Shown: positions 22,381 to 30,822, counted from the stretch's first letter. The stretch is DNA of 56,542 bases from CAYPTJ01 sp964413845 (GCA_964413845.1 CAYPTJ010000003.1:1-56542); one strand, 5' to 3'. Made by a program: numbers and translations. Notes: generated by a model not told the origin, from the letters alone.

Positions 22381-23655
22381 ATGTTTGAAAGAACCATCTT
22401 AGACAACGGTTTGAAAATTATCTCCAAGGAACTGAAAGATACCGAAACTGTAACCGTGAAGATTTCGGTCAGTGCTGGTTCAAAATTTGTAGAACCCGGG
22501 AAAGAAGGCTTATCACATTTAGTTGAACATATGGTTATGAATGGTAGTAAGAGATACCCCGACCCCTTGGCTGTTAGGCGTGCTATTGAGGAACTCGGTG
22601 GATACATTAATGCTGACACTAGTAAGGAGGAAGCAAATTACAGGGTCAAGGTAGTCGCCGATGATCTGGAAAAGGCGGTAGATGTCCTCTTTTCGCTTAT
22701 AGATGAGCCGCTGTTAGACAAGAGGGAACTGGAGGATGAAAAAAAAGTTATTTATGAAGAGATAGCGAGAGCTGAGGATAAACTGGAGAGAAGGCTCTTG
22801 GACAAGTTCTTCACGCTGCTTTTCAGAGAACATCCATTAGGGAAGCGTGTATTAGGATATCAGGATAAGTTGAAACGAATCTCTACAGATGAGGTTAGAG
22901 AATTCTTTAAAAACTTTTACGTGCCTGAAAATATTGTAGTCTGTGCAGCTGGCCGGGTAAGCCATACCAGATTGGTCAATCTGGTGAATAACTATCTCGG
23001 CTCTCTTAAGCGGGGAAGATTACGGTCCTATGATGAATTTATTCCGTTGGTTGATGGGCCGAAAGCGTCCGTGTTAGATGAGAGAGCCCAGCAAGCTAGG
23101 CTGCTTTTAGGGTTTCCTACAAAGCCTCAGAATCTTGAGGCGCACATATTAAATATGTTTATTGTCCAGTTATTGTGTAGTAATGATAGGTTGTCTGCAA
23201 GATTGAGGGTGAGGGAGAAGCTGGCTTATGACGTTAGCGCTGCGTACTCTGAATTTTCCGATGCTTCTCTCGTTTTAGTTTACGGGGGTTTTTCTTATAA
23301 CCGAGTTAGAAAAGCGATAAAGTCTATAACTGACGAGCTGCGATCAATTAAAAAGAACCCTATCAGGAGTAAAGAGTTTAATAAGGTTAGAAAATTGTTT
23401 GAAACCAACCTCATTTTTAAGTTGGAAACTCCTGAGGATTGGATTGAGTTTGCACTTCGTTGGAATCTGATTTTGGGTAATCCAATTGAGCCTGAGAATT
23501 ATTTAAAAGAATTGGAAGAGATTGAACCAGAGGATATCCAAAGACTTGCACAAAAACTCTTCGTCCCTGAAAATTCTTACCTCGCGGTAGTTCACAAAGA
23601 CAAGAGAGCCGGGGAGTTTGAAGAGCTCTTGCGAGAGGGATTAGGAAGCACGTAA
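22381..23655 (+). CDS. M16-family zinc metallopeptidase
   Basis: 424 residues from ATG 22381; an upstream TTG in frame lies before the terminator and is rejected. The inverted zinc motif HLVEH is at residues 46-50, with the distal Glu in the EDEKKVIYEEI stretch. The second half holds the degenerate C-terminal M16 domain (YGGFSYNR-like). This is a one-chain, two-domain PqqL/mitochondrial processing peptidase-type enzyme, degrading peptides or processing precursors. No signal peptide is visible, so it is probably cytosolic. The tail overlaps the convergent gene by 64 bases. Confidence 0.92.
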   Translation: MFERTILDNGLKIISKELKDTETVTVKISVSAGSKFVEPGKEGLSHLVEHMVMNGSKRYPDPLAVRRAIEELGGYINADTSKEEANYRVKVVADDLEKAVDVLFSLIDEPLLDKRELEDEKKVIYEEIARAEDKLERRLLDKFFTLLFREHPLGKRVLGYQDKLKRISTDEVREFFKNFYVPENIVVCAAGRVSHTRLVNLVNNYLGSLKRGRLRSYDEFIPLVDGPKASVLDERAQQARLLLGFPTKPQNLEAHILNMFIVQLLCSNDRLSARLRVREKLAYDVSAAYSEFSDASLVLVYGGFSYNRVRKAIKSITDELRSIKKNPIRSKEFNKVRKLFETNLIFKLETPEDWIEFALRWNLILGNPIEPENYLKELEEIEPEDIQRLAQKLFVPENSYLAVVHKDKRAGEFEELLREGLGST

Positions 23656-24182
23656 TTTTTAAGCGCTTTGTAGACAGGGCCAGCAGGGGTGAGTCTGCTT
23701 TCGACTAAATCGATTTGTGTTGCTTCAAACCCTATCTTTGGCAGGGTGTAAGCACGGATCCTTTGGCGCAACGCCTCTTTTTCACCGGAGCGTAATTGTT
23801 TTAAGCGGGCGAGCGTGATGTGGGAGTGGAACGGTTTTTCATCAAAGCCGATTTTTCTTTCTAAAAGTTTCTTTTTTATCTCCTCAACAAGGCTCGAGAT
23901 TTTCTCTACCTTTCCAGCAAGGTTAACAGCAAGAAGACGAGCTTTTTCTTCACTGGGGAAAAGGGTGAGGATACTTGTTTCAAGGTTCATTGGTTTATAT
24001 TTAATACTGTCTAAGACATTGGTGATTTCACTTGCTTTATCTGTTTCACCGATAAAGATCAGGGTGAGGTGAAGATTTTCCTCCTCAACCCATTTGGCGG
24101 GAAGTTCCAGAAAGTCTCGTTTGACCTCTGCTAGTACCTTCCTAACGTTTTCTGGTAAGGGGATAGAGATAAAAAGTCGCAT
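23592..24182 (-). CDS. thpR: RNA 2',3'-cyclic phosphodiesterase (2'-5' RNA ligase family)
   Basis: 196 residues. Two HxT/S motifs of the 2H phosphoesterase superfamily are present: HLTL (in NLHLTLIFIGE, about residue 41) and HITL (in FHSHITLARLK, about 125). The family opens 2',3'-cyclic phosphates on RNA and can join 2'-5' ends in reverse. The start MRLFISIPLP is typical. It is upstream of nothing else on the minus strand and converges with the M16 gene. Confidence 0.93.
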   Translation of the reverse strand: MRLFISIPLPENVRKVLAEVKRDFLELPAKWVEEENLHLTLIFIGETDKASEITNVLDSIKYKPMNLETSILTLFPSEEKARLLAVNLAGKVEKISSLVEEIKKKLLERKIGFDEKPFHSHITLARLKQLRSGEKEALRQRIRAYTLPKIGFEATQIDLVESRLTPAGPVYKALKNYVLPNPSRKSSSNSPALLSL

Positions 24183-24252
24183 AAGAAAGATGGTCGGGGA
24201 AGCCGGACTTCCGCCAAAGGCGGATAAACTCCCCGGCGACCTTGGATAGTAC

Positions 24253-24327
24253 TGGTCGGGGAGGGGGGAATTGAACCCCCTGCCTCTCGCACCCCATGCG
24301 AGCGGTCTACCGATGACCTACTCCCCG
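24253..24327 (-). tRNA. tRNA-Pro(GGG)
   Basis: Acceptor stem CGGGGAG (24327-24321) pairs with CTCCCCG (24263-24257). Anticodon stem CTCGC/GCGAG closes the loop ATGGGGT, giving anticodon GGG. T-arm GGGGGTTCAATTCCCCC. Discriminator A and an encoded CCA follow. C1-G72 is a proline hallmark. Flanks contain TCCGCC/GGCGGA palindromes. Confidence 0.95.
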
Positions 24328-24529
24328 CATCGCCAAGCACCTTTACCCGCCGAAGCTTTAGCGCAGGCGGGCCATGCGAGTGCGCGGACCTTGTCCGCCT
24401 CTGGCGGAAACTGCGCTATTCCCCGATGAGCAAAGCGAATCTCTTTTATTATACCCGCAAACTCTTGTATTTTCCACCGCTGGTGATAGACTTATAAGAC
24501 ACGCTCAAAACTACATATGGAGGATAGAG

Positions 24530-24802
24530 ATGCAAAAGTGTCCCGGTCTGGACCTGAGAAATGTAAGACCGGAGGATATTGAGGTAGAGTGTCCCTTCTG
24601 TGGAGAGATAGTTGAGATCTGGCCTCCAAGCCGGGGAATCAAATGCCCAAACTGTAAGAAATGGGTTGATAAAAGAGGGGGAATTCCAAGCTGTGCTGAC
24701 TGGTGTTCTGGTGGTGAAGAGATGGTAAGGGAGTGTCTCGGAGAAGAGAGATACAGAGAATGGAAAGAATCAAAACAAAGGAAGGAGGGAGGAGATGTCT
24801 AA
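24530..24802 (+). CDS. Zn-ribbon protein of unknown function
   Basis: 90 residues from ATG 24530, preceded by GGAGGATAGAG. Two CxxC pairs (ECPFCGE and IKCPNCKK) form a zinc ribbon; then SCADWCSGGEEMV carries a C-x3-C of the type C-x-x-W-C that is seen in several small metal or Fe-S binding modules. First of three genes in a tight cassette; its stop overlaps the next start by eight bases. I cannot name a family. Confidence 0.7.
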   Translation: MQKCPGLDLRNVRPEDIEVECPFCGEIVEIWPPSRGIKCPNCKKWVDKRGGIPSCADWCSGGEEMVRECLGEERYREWKESKQRKEGGDV

Positions 24803-25400
24803 GGTCTTTATCATCTGTCCAGTGAGGAATGCTGATCTGGCAATTCAGGAGGAGATTCAGCGTTATATAGAGCGATTAGAGGAAGCTGGGCATCATGTTC
24901 ACTGGCCCCTGCGGGACACCAACCAAAATGATCTCCACGGAATTCGCATCTGTATGGATAACTGCGATGCGATTATCGCCGCTGACGAGGTTCATATCTG
25001 GTACGACCCGACCAGTATGGGGTCGCACTTTGACATAGGAATGGTGAATGCTCTCCGTCTCTTAGGGTTTAAGAAAACGGTGCTTTGGGTTAATAACTTT
25101 CCACGGGCCTATCTGCCTTGGAATTATAAGCCCTTCCTTACCGTCAGAACTAGGACAGATGAGCTTCGTTACTGCTTTGAGCCGACTGGTCCTTGGTCCC
25201 TTTTTGAAGGGGGTATGCTCTTTGCTCTCCTTCGCTTGGGGTTCAAGAGAAAACTGGTTCTGCTGAACGACAGCGACGTTCAGCCGACTCCAGAGAAGAA
25301 GAGCTTCGCGAACGTCTTTCGCGCTTTGGCTGATGGTCGCGACATTGCGCGGGAAGATGCGGCGGAGATTCTTTCTACGTTAATTACTAGGGAGGAGTGA
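24795..25400 (+). CDS. Nucleoside 2-deoxyribosyltransferase-like protein
   Basis: 201 residues. KVFIICPVR at 3-11 and HIWYDPTSMGSHFDIGMVNAL at about 67-87 match the fold of the nucleoside 2-deoxyribosyltransferase superfamily (strand with first-base loop, then S-x-G-x-x-F-D/E-hG-x-A). Such proteins cleave or transfer the base of nucleosides or nucleotides; some relatives act as NAD-consuming effectors. The C-terminal 70 residues look like an added helical part. Catalytic Glu is not certain: the usual E before G reads D (HFDIG). Confidence 0.55.
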   Translation: MSKVFIICPVRNADLAIQEEIQRYIERLEEAGHHVHWPLRDTNQNDLHGIRICMDNCDAIIAADEVHIWYDPTSMGSHFDIGMVNALRLLGFKKTVLWVNNFPRAYLPWNYKPFLTVRTRTDELRYCFEPTGPWSLFEGGMLFALLRLGFKRKLVLLNDSDVQPTPEKKSFANVFRALADGRDIAREDAAEILSTLITREE

Positions 25401-25401
25401 G

Positions 25402-25632
25402 ATGAGAAAGTACAAGGTTGTGTTGATGAGGCAGGTGCTCTGGAGAGATTTACACCCAGAGATCCATCGTGTTGGGGCCTGCAACGCCGAAGAGGCGGTT
25501 GCGGAAGCAAAGGATCTGGTCCGCTGGGTGAACGAGGAGATGGGACGTGATCACATAGCGGGAAGGGTTGAGTTGCGCGAGGTCCACAACTCTCGTGGCA
25601 CACGTATCTGGTCACATTTGATTAATGAGTAG
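25402..25632 (+). CDS. Small protein of unknown function, third gene of cassette
   Basis: 76 residues, ATG preceded by GGGAGGAGTGAG and separated from the previous stop by one base. Predicted alternating strands and one helix (NAEEAVAEAKDLVRWVNEEM), which resembles small ferredoxin-like alpha/beta folds. Ends with a terminator. Its tight coupling to the nucleoside-transferase-like gene implies a shared job. Confidence 0.65.
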   Translation: MRKYKVVLMRQVLWRDLHPEIHRVGACNAEEAVAEAKDLVRWVNEEMGRDHIAGRVELREVHNSRGTRIWSHLINE

Positions 25633-25641
25633 TTTTTGACT

Positions 25642-25674
25642 AAGGCTAGTTATGCTGACTAGCCTTTTTCTTTT
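25642..25674 (+). terminator. Intrinsic terminator
   Basis: AAGGCTAGT (25642-25650) pairs with ACTAGCCTT (25658-25666), followed by TTTCTTTTG. Confidence 0.9.
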
Positions 25675-25678
25675 GTTG

Positions 25679-25707
25679 TTGCATTTTGGGGTAAAGCACG
25701 ATAACAT
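25679..25707 (+). promoter_or_regulatory. recA promoter
   Basis: TTGCAT (25679-25684), 17-bp spacer, TAACAT (25702-25707). It ends eight bases before ATG, so the mRNA is probably leaderless. I see no LexA-like palindrome. Confidence 0.6.
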
Positions 25708-25715
25708 CGAAGACG

Positions 25716-26795
25716 ATGGCAAAGAAGTTGAGCGCAGCGAAATCCGCCTCTGGTGGAGAAAAAGCTAGTCCTTCGAAAGCCTCGGAATCAGGAAAAAAAC
25801 AGGCTCTAACCTCAGCGATTGAGCAGATTGAAAAGTCCTTTGGACGTGGTTCGATTATGAAGTTGGGGGAGCAGGCCGCCGCCAAGGCTGATGTGGAGGT
25901 CGTTCCCACCGGTTCTTTTGGGCTGGATCTTGCTTTAGGGGTGGGGGGAATCCCTAAGGGACGGGTGACCGAGATCTTTGGACCGGAAATGTCCGGAAAA
26001 ACAACCCTCGTTCTTCATATGATCGCCGAGGTGCAAAAACAAGGCGGAACCGCCGCTTTTATTGATGCGGAGCACGCCCTTGACCCCTCCTACGCCAAAC
26101 GTATCGGGGTTAATGTTGATGATCTTCTTCTCTCCCAGCCGGATACCGGCGAGCAATCGCTTGAAATTACGGAGACACTGGTTCGCTCGGGGGCGGTTGA
26201 CCTGATCGCAATTGACTCCGTTGCCGCACTTGCCCCGCGGGCGGAGATTGAAGGGGAGATGGGGCAACCTCATCTTGGACTTCAAGCACGGCTGATGTCC
26301 CAAGCGCTTCGAAAACTCGCCGGAGCAATTGCCAAATCCAACACAACCGTTGTTTTCACCAACCAGATCCGCCACAAGATTGGAGTCTTTTTCGGTAGTC
26401 CGGAAACAACCCCTGGTGGTTTGGCGCTTAAGTTTTACGCCTCGGTTCGGATTGATCTTCGAAGGATTGGAACGATCAAGCGAGGGGAGGAAGTTTTGGG
26501 ATCACGCGTTCGGGCGAAGGTGGTGAAAAACAAAGTCGCTCCACCTTTTCGCCAGGCGGAGTTTGACATTATGTATGATGAGGGGATCAGCAAAAGGGGG
26601 GAACTGTTGGAGCTTGGGGAACGTTATGGCGTTGTTGAAAAAAGCGGAGCCTGGCTTGAATTTGAGGGACGAAAGTTAGGCCAAGGTAAGGAAGGCTCAA
26701 AAGAGTTCCTAAAGAAAAATCCCAAGATCGCGGAGAAGATTGAGGAAGCGATCAAAAAAGCCGCCGAAAAAGCGGCTTCGACAAGCTCACTGTAA
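25716..26795 (+). CDS. recA: Recombinase RecA
   Basis: 359 residues. Strand exchange and repair of broken DNA. Walker A GPEMSGKTT at about 89-97, Walker B LIAIDSVAAL, loop-2 region NQIRHKIGVFFGSPETTPGG, and KVVKNKVAPPF. A 30-residue Lys/Ser-rich N-terminal extension precedes the core. The C-terminus AEKAASTSSL is encoded by GGCTTCGACAAGCTCACTG, a degenerate copy of the dispersed TTCGACAGGCTCA repeat. recA, rny and ymdB lie close together as in Firmicutes. Confidence 0.99.
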   Translation: MAKKLSAAKSASGGEKASPSKASESGKKQALTSAIEQIEKSFGRGSIMKLGEQAAAKADVEVVPTGSFGLDLALGVGGIPKGRVTEIFGPEMSGKTTLVLHMIAEVQKQGGTAAFIDAEHALDPSYAKRIGVNVDDLLLSQPDTGEQSLEITETLVRSGAVDLIAIDSVAALAPRAEIEGEMGQPHLGLQARLMSQALRKLAGAIAKSNTTVVFTNQIRHKIGVFFGSPETTPGGLALKFYASVRIDLRRIGTIKRGEEVLGSRVRAKVVKNKVAPPFRQAEFDIMYDEGISKRGELLELGERYGVVEKSGAWLEFEGRKLGQGKEGSKEFLKKNPKIAEKIEEAIKKAAEKAASTSSL

Positions 26796-26830
26796 AAAAG
26801 CGAGAAGTCTTAAACTTCTCGCTAAGTTTT
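26794..26830. terminator. Bidirectional terminator
   Basis: AGCGAGAAGT (26799-26808) pairs with ACTTCTCGCT (26814-26823), with a T-run on both sides. Serves recA and the convergent minus-strand operon, whose last stop codon is in the stem. Confidence 0.85.
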
Positions 26831-27067
26831 ACCTATTTGAACTCTCCTTTTGAAATCTCCTTCGGCAGGGAATGACAGGTCAAGGTCGGGTTCTAGTTCA
26901 CGTTTTGGTCTTTTGATCGCGTCCAAGATTTCCAGGGCATGGTCAAGATGAATTTCGATATCTTGCCACTTTACCTCTTCGTTGGTTCCTTCCGTCCCTT
27001 TGACTTTGGCGCAAACGCCATCGTAAGCTTCTTCAAGAATTGCCCTTATCTCATCAGTATCAAGCAT
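26822..27067 (-). CDS. Small helical protein of unknown function
   Basis: 81 residues, ATG preceded by AAGGAGGAAGCA. Mainly helical and acidic (LDTDEIRAILEEAYDGVCAK), with a mixed C-terminal tail. Second gene of a two-gene operon, ten bases after the first. No family recognised. Confidence 0.6.
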   Translation of the reverse strand: MLDTDEIRAILEEAYDGVCAKVKGTEGTNEEVKWQDIEIHLDHALEILDAIKRPKRELEPDLDLSFPAEGDFKRRVQIGKT

Positions 27068-27077
27068 TGCTTCCTCC

Positions 27078-27470
27078 TTACCACGAGACCGGGATGGTAA
27101 CCAACGCTACCTGATAACGACCCTGCTTTCTCCCCTTTTTGAAGACGCGATAAGTATATTCTTTCCTCCTGTCGCTAGGAGCCATTTCTTTAACGCGTTC
27201 GAGTTGGTGATCAAGTCCCCAAATCATCCGACGAACCACATCCACTGGGCTGTGGACAGTTTGATAGCGTATCTGCTGGAGGATATAAAGGCGCAAGCGC
27301 CAAACGGGACAGTATATTTCTTGATCAGGTGAAAGGTAATCTGGTAAGAGTCGTTTTCCTTGCGAGAGACCTTCCTCAATTAATTCTCGCTCCCAATCGG
27401 CGACATTGGCAGCCCGCTCTAGATACTTGCGATCCCTCTCCAGAAGCTCTTTCTCACTTAACTCAGCCAT
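27078..27470 (-). CDS. Helical protein of unknown function
   Basis: 130 residues, ATG preceded by GAGGGAT. N-terminal helices rich in Glu and Arg, a central YCPVWRLRLYILQQIRYQ stretch, and a basic end with two beta-strands (YTYRVFKKGRKQGRYQVALV). No membrane helix, no motif I can assign. First gene of the operon with the 81-residue protein. Confidence 0.6.
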   Translation of the reverse strand: MAELSEKELLERDRKYLERAANVADWERELIEEGLSQGKRLLPDYLSPDQEIYCPVWRLRLYILQQIRYQTVHSPVDVVRRMIWGLDHQLERVKEMAPSDRRKEYTYRVFKKGRKQGRYQVALVTIPVSW

Positions 27471-27512
27471 TATCCCTCCGTCTTGGATTCGGTTTTAGTG
27501 TGTGCAAGGATG

Positions 27513-27541
27513 ATTTTAATGCCGAAGATGGGAAAGGTCAA
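27513..27541 (-). promoter_or_regulatory. Promoter of the 27078-27470 operon
   Basis: Minus strand TTGACC (27536-27541), 17-bp spacer, TAAAAT (27513-27518). Confidence 0.7.
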
Positions 27542-27553
27542 GCCCCGGTCGGG

Positions 27554-27583
27554 TTGACAGTGGTTGGGAGGAGAAGCTATGAT
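27554..27583 (+). promoter_or_regulatory. rny promoter
   Basis: TTGACA (27554-27559), 18-bp spacer, TATGAT (27578-27583), divergent from the neighbouring operon promoter. Confidence 0.75.
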
Positions 27584-27612
27584 TGGTAGTTAGGAGATGA
27601 AAGGTTTTAGCA

Positions 27613-28839
27613 ATGGTCGACAAAAAAATCAAAGAGTCCTCTACATCGTCCGCCAAATCGGCGGATAAGATCTCAATTGAAGAATTAAGAGAAAGATATC
27701 TCAAGGAATTAGAGAAGGTTTCCAATCTTTCCCGTGAGGACGCCCGAAAGAAGCTCCTTAAGGAGTTGGAGCAGGATTTGGAGAATGAGAAAGCACGTCG
27801 GATCGCGGAGGTGGAGGAGGAGATTAAAGCCGTTGTTTCTGAACGGGCAAAAGATATCCTTGTTTCCGCAATGGAGCGCTCCTCCACCGATTATGTGGCC
27901 GAGTACACCGTTTCGGTGGTGAATCTTCCTTCCGAGGATTGGAAAGGGAAGATCATCGGGAAGGAAGGGCGCAACATCCGCGCTTTGGAGCGGGCAACCG
28001 GAGTGGAGTTTGATCTTGAGGAGGCGCCCAATGCCGTTCGCCTCTCCTCCTTTGATTCGGTTCGCCGTTATATTGCCAAATTGGCGCTTGAGCAGCTGAT
28101 TAAAGACGAGCGGATTCAGCCGGAGCGAATTGAGGAGACGGTGGCAAAGGTTAAGGAGAGGGTGGAGGAGGAGATTAAAAAAGAAGGGGAGAAAATTGCG
28201 CTTGAGGCTGGTTTGGGAGGGTTGCCTTCCGGAATCATTGAGCTTTTAGGCCGCTATAAATTTCGCACCTCCTATGGTCAGAATTTAGCGAAGCATTCTT
28301 TAGAGATGGTGAAGCTTGGAGCTTACCTTGCGGCGGAGGTTGGGGCGGATGTGGGGCTTACCAAAACCGCCTGCCTTCTTCATGATATTGGGAAAGTGGC
28401 AACCGGCGCCGCCGAGGAAGGACATGTCAAGCTTGGGCGAAAGATTTTAGAGAGGTTCAACTTCCCAGAAAAATTGATCAACGCCGCTGTTTCTCATCAC
28501 GAAGATGAGGAGAAAAAAAGCGTTGAGGCGGAGCTGGTTTACATCGCCGATGCCACCTCAGGCGCTCGGCCGGGAGCGCGGTATGAAGATTTTGAGGGCT
28601 ACGTGAAGCGGATTGAGGAGCTGGAGAATATTGCCAAATCCTTCCCTGGGGTTGAGGATGCCTATGCAATCTCCGCTGGTCGTGTGGTGCGGGTGATTGT
28701 TAAGCCGCAGGAGATCTCTGATGAGACTGCTGCAAAGCTTGTCCATGATATCTCAGAGAAGATTGGAAAAGAGATCGTCTCTCCTGGTGGAGTTAAAGTG
28801 GTTGTTATCCGCGAATCCCGCTTTGAAGAAACCGCATAA
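27613..28839 (+). CDS. rny: Ribonuclease Y, soluble form
   Basis: 408 residues. KH domain with GKIIGKEGRNIRALERATGVEF (about 113-134) and HD domain with HSLEMVKLGAYLAAE and CLLHDIGKV. Endonuclease that starts decay of many mRNAs. Family members are usually about 520 residues with an N-terminal membrane helix and a long coiled coil; both are reduced here: no membrane helix, coiled coil only about 70 residues. The N-terminus (SSTSSAKSADK) is encoded partly by a TCCGCCAAATCGGCGGA palindrome (27650-27666), a dispersed repeat type. Confidence 0.95.
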   Translation: MVDKKIKESSTSSAKSADKISIEELRERYLKELEKVSNLSREDARKKLLKELEQDLENEKARRIAEVEEEIKAVVSERAKDILVSAMERSSTDYVAEYTVSVVNLPSEDWKGKIIGKEGRNIRALERATGVEFDLEEAPNAVRLSSFDSVRRYIAKLALEQLIKDERIQPERIEETVAKVKERVEEEIKKEGEKIALEAGLGGLPSGIIELLGRYKFRTSYGQNLAKHSLEMVKLGAYLAAEVGADVGLTKTACLLHDIGKVATGAAEEGHVKLGRKILERFNFPEKLINAAVSHHEDEEKKSVEAELVYIADATSGARPGARYEDFEGYVKRIEELENIAKSFPGVEDAYAISAGRVVRVIVKPQEISDETAAKLVHDISEKIGKEIVSPGGVKVVVIRESRFEETA

Positions 28840-28873
28840 ATCCCAAAAGTAATTCTACAAACTTAGAGGCTAC

Positions 28874-28897
28874 TATTCATACTATATAGTATGAATA
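28874..28897. repeat. Perfect 24-bp palindrome with CATACT/AGTATG core
   Basis: TATTCATACTAT joined to its reverse complement. Relatives: 34178-34195 and 43264-43291, and a half site at 36460-36475. Lies between convergent rny and a protease gene. Confidence 0.85.
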
Positions 28898-28905
28898 TAC
28901 GCTGC

Positions 28906-28937
28906 CATATAAAAAGGCTGAACACTTTGTCCAGCCT
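28906..28937 (-). terminator. Terminator of the metzincin gene
   Basis: Minus strand AGGCTG pairs with CAGCCT (28936-28931 with 28919-28914), followed by TTTTTATATGG. Confidence 0.8.
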
Positions 28938-28941
28938 ATGT

Positions 28942-29598
28942 TTAGAGTTTCTCTTCAGTAAAGAACGGCGAACGAGAAAGTATCCACCTCTCTTTCTGAT
29001 TTAGCGTGCAATCCATGAGTGGGAGGAGGTAGTCTTGCCTGTTCATAAATCTGTGAGACGCTTCTTGGTTGTGGCCTAAGCCAAAAACATGTCCAAGTTC
29101 ATGGGTGATTCGTCCCTCTGCCCTCCCATCAGGTCCCCAATGGGTGAGGAGATGCGAAGAGATAATGGCGTATCCGCCAGATTCAACCTGAAGGCCAGTA
29201 GCGGTGTACCCAAAGCTTTCTTGGGCTACCACAGGGGTGAAGATGACCCACGCTTGGGTGTTATCAGCGTTGAGTTTTTCCCTGATAAGGATGATGAGGT
29301 TGAAGCAGAGGATATCCAAATCTGAGAGCTTTGAGTAGTACCTCGGACCGCACCTCTCCTGGCAAATCCGATCCAAATCCTTAGGAAGAGGAATATCCCC
29401 ACTCCTATGTCTTTGAAGATCTTCAGCAGTGTGGTGCGTCTGGATGATCATGAGCTCTTCAACCTGCAAAGTCTTTCCAACCTCTTTTAGAAAGTATTGG
29501 CGAATGTGCTCAAACGACTGTCGACATCTCTCTTTGATGTCGGCTGGGGCGATAGTATCCGCGAGAGCAATCCAAACTGGCCTTACCACATGCTCCAT
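28942..29598 (-). CDS. Metzincin-like zinc protease
   Basis: 218 residues, ATG preceded by GAGAGGAGAGATAG. Contains HELGHVFGLGH (about residues 165-175), the full HExxHxxGxxH metzincin signature, and a later PLMDC that can serve as the Met-turn. The closest known types are archaemetzincin or matrixin-like enzymes. No signal peptide is visible, so it may act inside the cell or leave by an unknown route. Two extra Cys pairs lie in the middle. Substrate unknown. Confidence 0.8.
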   Translation of the reverse strand: MEHVVRPVWIALADTIAPADIKERCRQSFEHIRQYFLKEVGKTLQVEELMIIQTHHTAEDLQRHRSGDIPLPKDLDRICQERCGPRYYSKLSDLDILCFNLIILIREKLNADNTQAWVIFTPVVAQESFGYTATGLQVESGGYAIISSHLLTHWGPDGRAEGRITHELGHVFGLGHNQEASHRFMNRQDYLLPLMDCTLNQKERWILSRSPFFTEEKL

Positions 29599-29696
29599 CT
29601 ATCTCTCCTCTCGTTATTCTGTTTTCATCTTATAGCGTATCACGGAGTTTGGGCTTGGGCAAGATCAATTCTATTTCTTGCTATTATTGAAGCACG

Positions 29697-30500
29697 ATGA
29701 AAATTCTTTTTATCGGCGATATTGTAGGGAAATTAGGAAGACGTGCCGTTGGAGAGGTCCTGCCCGATCTGAGGAAGAAGGAGAAGATTGATCTGGTGAT
29801 CGCCAACGGAGAGAATCTTGCTCACGGGCGGGGGATGACGGAAAAGACCCTCAAGGAAGTGATGGGTTACGGGGTTGATTTCTTCACCTCCGGTCCCCAT
29901 ATCTTTGCCCATGAAGATGTTTTCAGCCTTAATTTACCTTTGATTCGACCGGCGAACTATCCCTCAGATAAACCGGGCCGGGGATTCACTACTCTTAAGG
30001 TAGGGGGGAAAGATATCCTGATTATTAATCTTGCAGGAGATCAGGATTTTATCGGCCGTACTTATCTTGAGGAGGGCGAGAAGTTCGAGAATCCCTTCGG
30101 AATGGTTGAGCAGATCATTGCATCGGTGAAAGAGCCTAATCTGATTATTGTTGATTTTCACGCCGAGCTTACTTCCGAAAGATCGGCGATGGGCTTCTTC
30201 TTGGACGGTAAGGTCACTGCTGTCGTGGGGACCCATACCCACGTTCCCACTGCCGATGCTCAAATCCTCCCCAAGGGAACCGGTTACGTCACCGATGTTG
30301 GGATGTGCGGAGCAAAAGATTCAGTTTTGGGGGTCGTCCCAGAGATAATCATCAAGCGCCTTGCCGAGGGTGGTAAGGATCCGTTTGAGTGGGTTGAAAA
30401 GGGTTCCGCGGTTTTCAACTCTGTTCTTTTTGAGACAAACCCTAAGGGTTTAGCAAAGGGAATCAGAAGGATTGATAAGGAGATCAACCCTTCGGGTTAA
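29697..30500 (+). CDS. ymdB: YmdB-family metallophosphoesterase
   Basis: 267 residues, normal length. Metal sites: GDIVGKLGR (D8), ANGENLAHGRG, DFHAE, and GTHTHVPTADAQIL. B. subtilis YmdB hydrolyses cyclic nucleotides and is encoded next to rny; here a protease gene and the same vicinity are kept. TATTAT (29682-29687) ends nine bases before ATG and there is no Shine-Dalgarno, so a leaderless message is likely. Its last codons lie in an AACCCTTCGGGTT hairpin. Confidence 0.93.
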   Translation: MKILFIGDIVGKLGRRAVGEVLPDLRKKEKIDLVIANGENLAHGRGMTEKTLKEVMGYGVDFFTSGPHIFAHEDVFSLNLPLIRPANYPSDKPGRGFTTLKVGGKDILIINLAGDQDFIGRTYLEEGEKFENPFGMVEQIIASVKEPNLIIVDFHAELTSERSAMGFFLDGKVTAVVGTHTHVPTADAQILPKGTGYVTDVGMCGAKDSVLGVVPEIIIKRLAEGGKDPFEWVEKGSAVFNSVLFETNPKGLAKGIRRIDKEINPSG

Positions 30501-30524
30501 AATTTCTAAACCCGAAGGGTTTAG
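30486..30524. repeat. Twin complementary hairpins between ymdB and HU
   Basis: AACCCTTCGGGTT (30486-30498) is followed by CTAAACCCGAAGGGTTTAG (30506-30524). Each folds by itself and they are also complementary to one another, so alternative structures are possible before the HU ribosome site. Might be a weak terminator or regulator, or just a repeat. Confidence 0.6.
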
Positions 30525-30546
30525 GAAAAGGAGGTGAAAAGTTAAG

Positions 30547-30822
30547 TTGAACAAATCTAGTTTAATTGACACTGTTTCGGCTAAGACTGGACTTTCTAAA
30601 GCAGCAGCGGAGCGAGCGGTAAACGCCTTTTTAGGAGCGATTGCTGATGACCTTTCCAAAGGGGAGCGGGTAACTGTTTCTGGCTTTGGCACTTTTGAGG
30701 TGAGAAAAAGAAAGGCAAGGGTGGGGCGGATTCCTCAAACCGGCAAGCCTGTGGTTATTCCCGAACATCTCACTCCCGCTTTCATCGCCGGGGAGGGTCT
30801 GAGAAAGAGCGTGCGGGGATGA
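30547..30822 (+). CDS. HU-family DNA-binding protein
   Basis: 91 residues. TTG start chosen because AAAAGGAGGTGAAAAG lies right before it. NKSSLIDTVSAKTGLSKAAAERAVNAFL, then VSGFGTFEVRKRKARVGRIPQTG and the DNA-clasping arm with KPVVIPE. Compacts the nucleoid. The gene overlaps the next by four bases. Confidence 0.97.
   Translation: MNKSSLIDTVSAKTGLSKAAAERAVNAFLGAIADDLSKGERVTVSGFGTFEVRKRKARVGRIPQTGKPVVIPEHLTPAFIAGEGLRKSVRG

Noticed and set aside
24131..24340. Minus-strand frame over the tRNA-Pro
   Set aside because: It is a read-through of the tRNA and flanking palindromes with no ribosome site.
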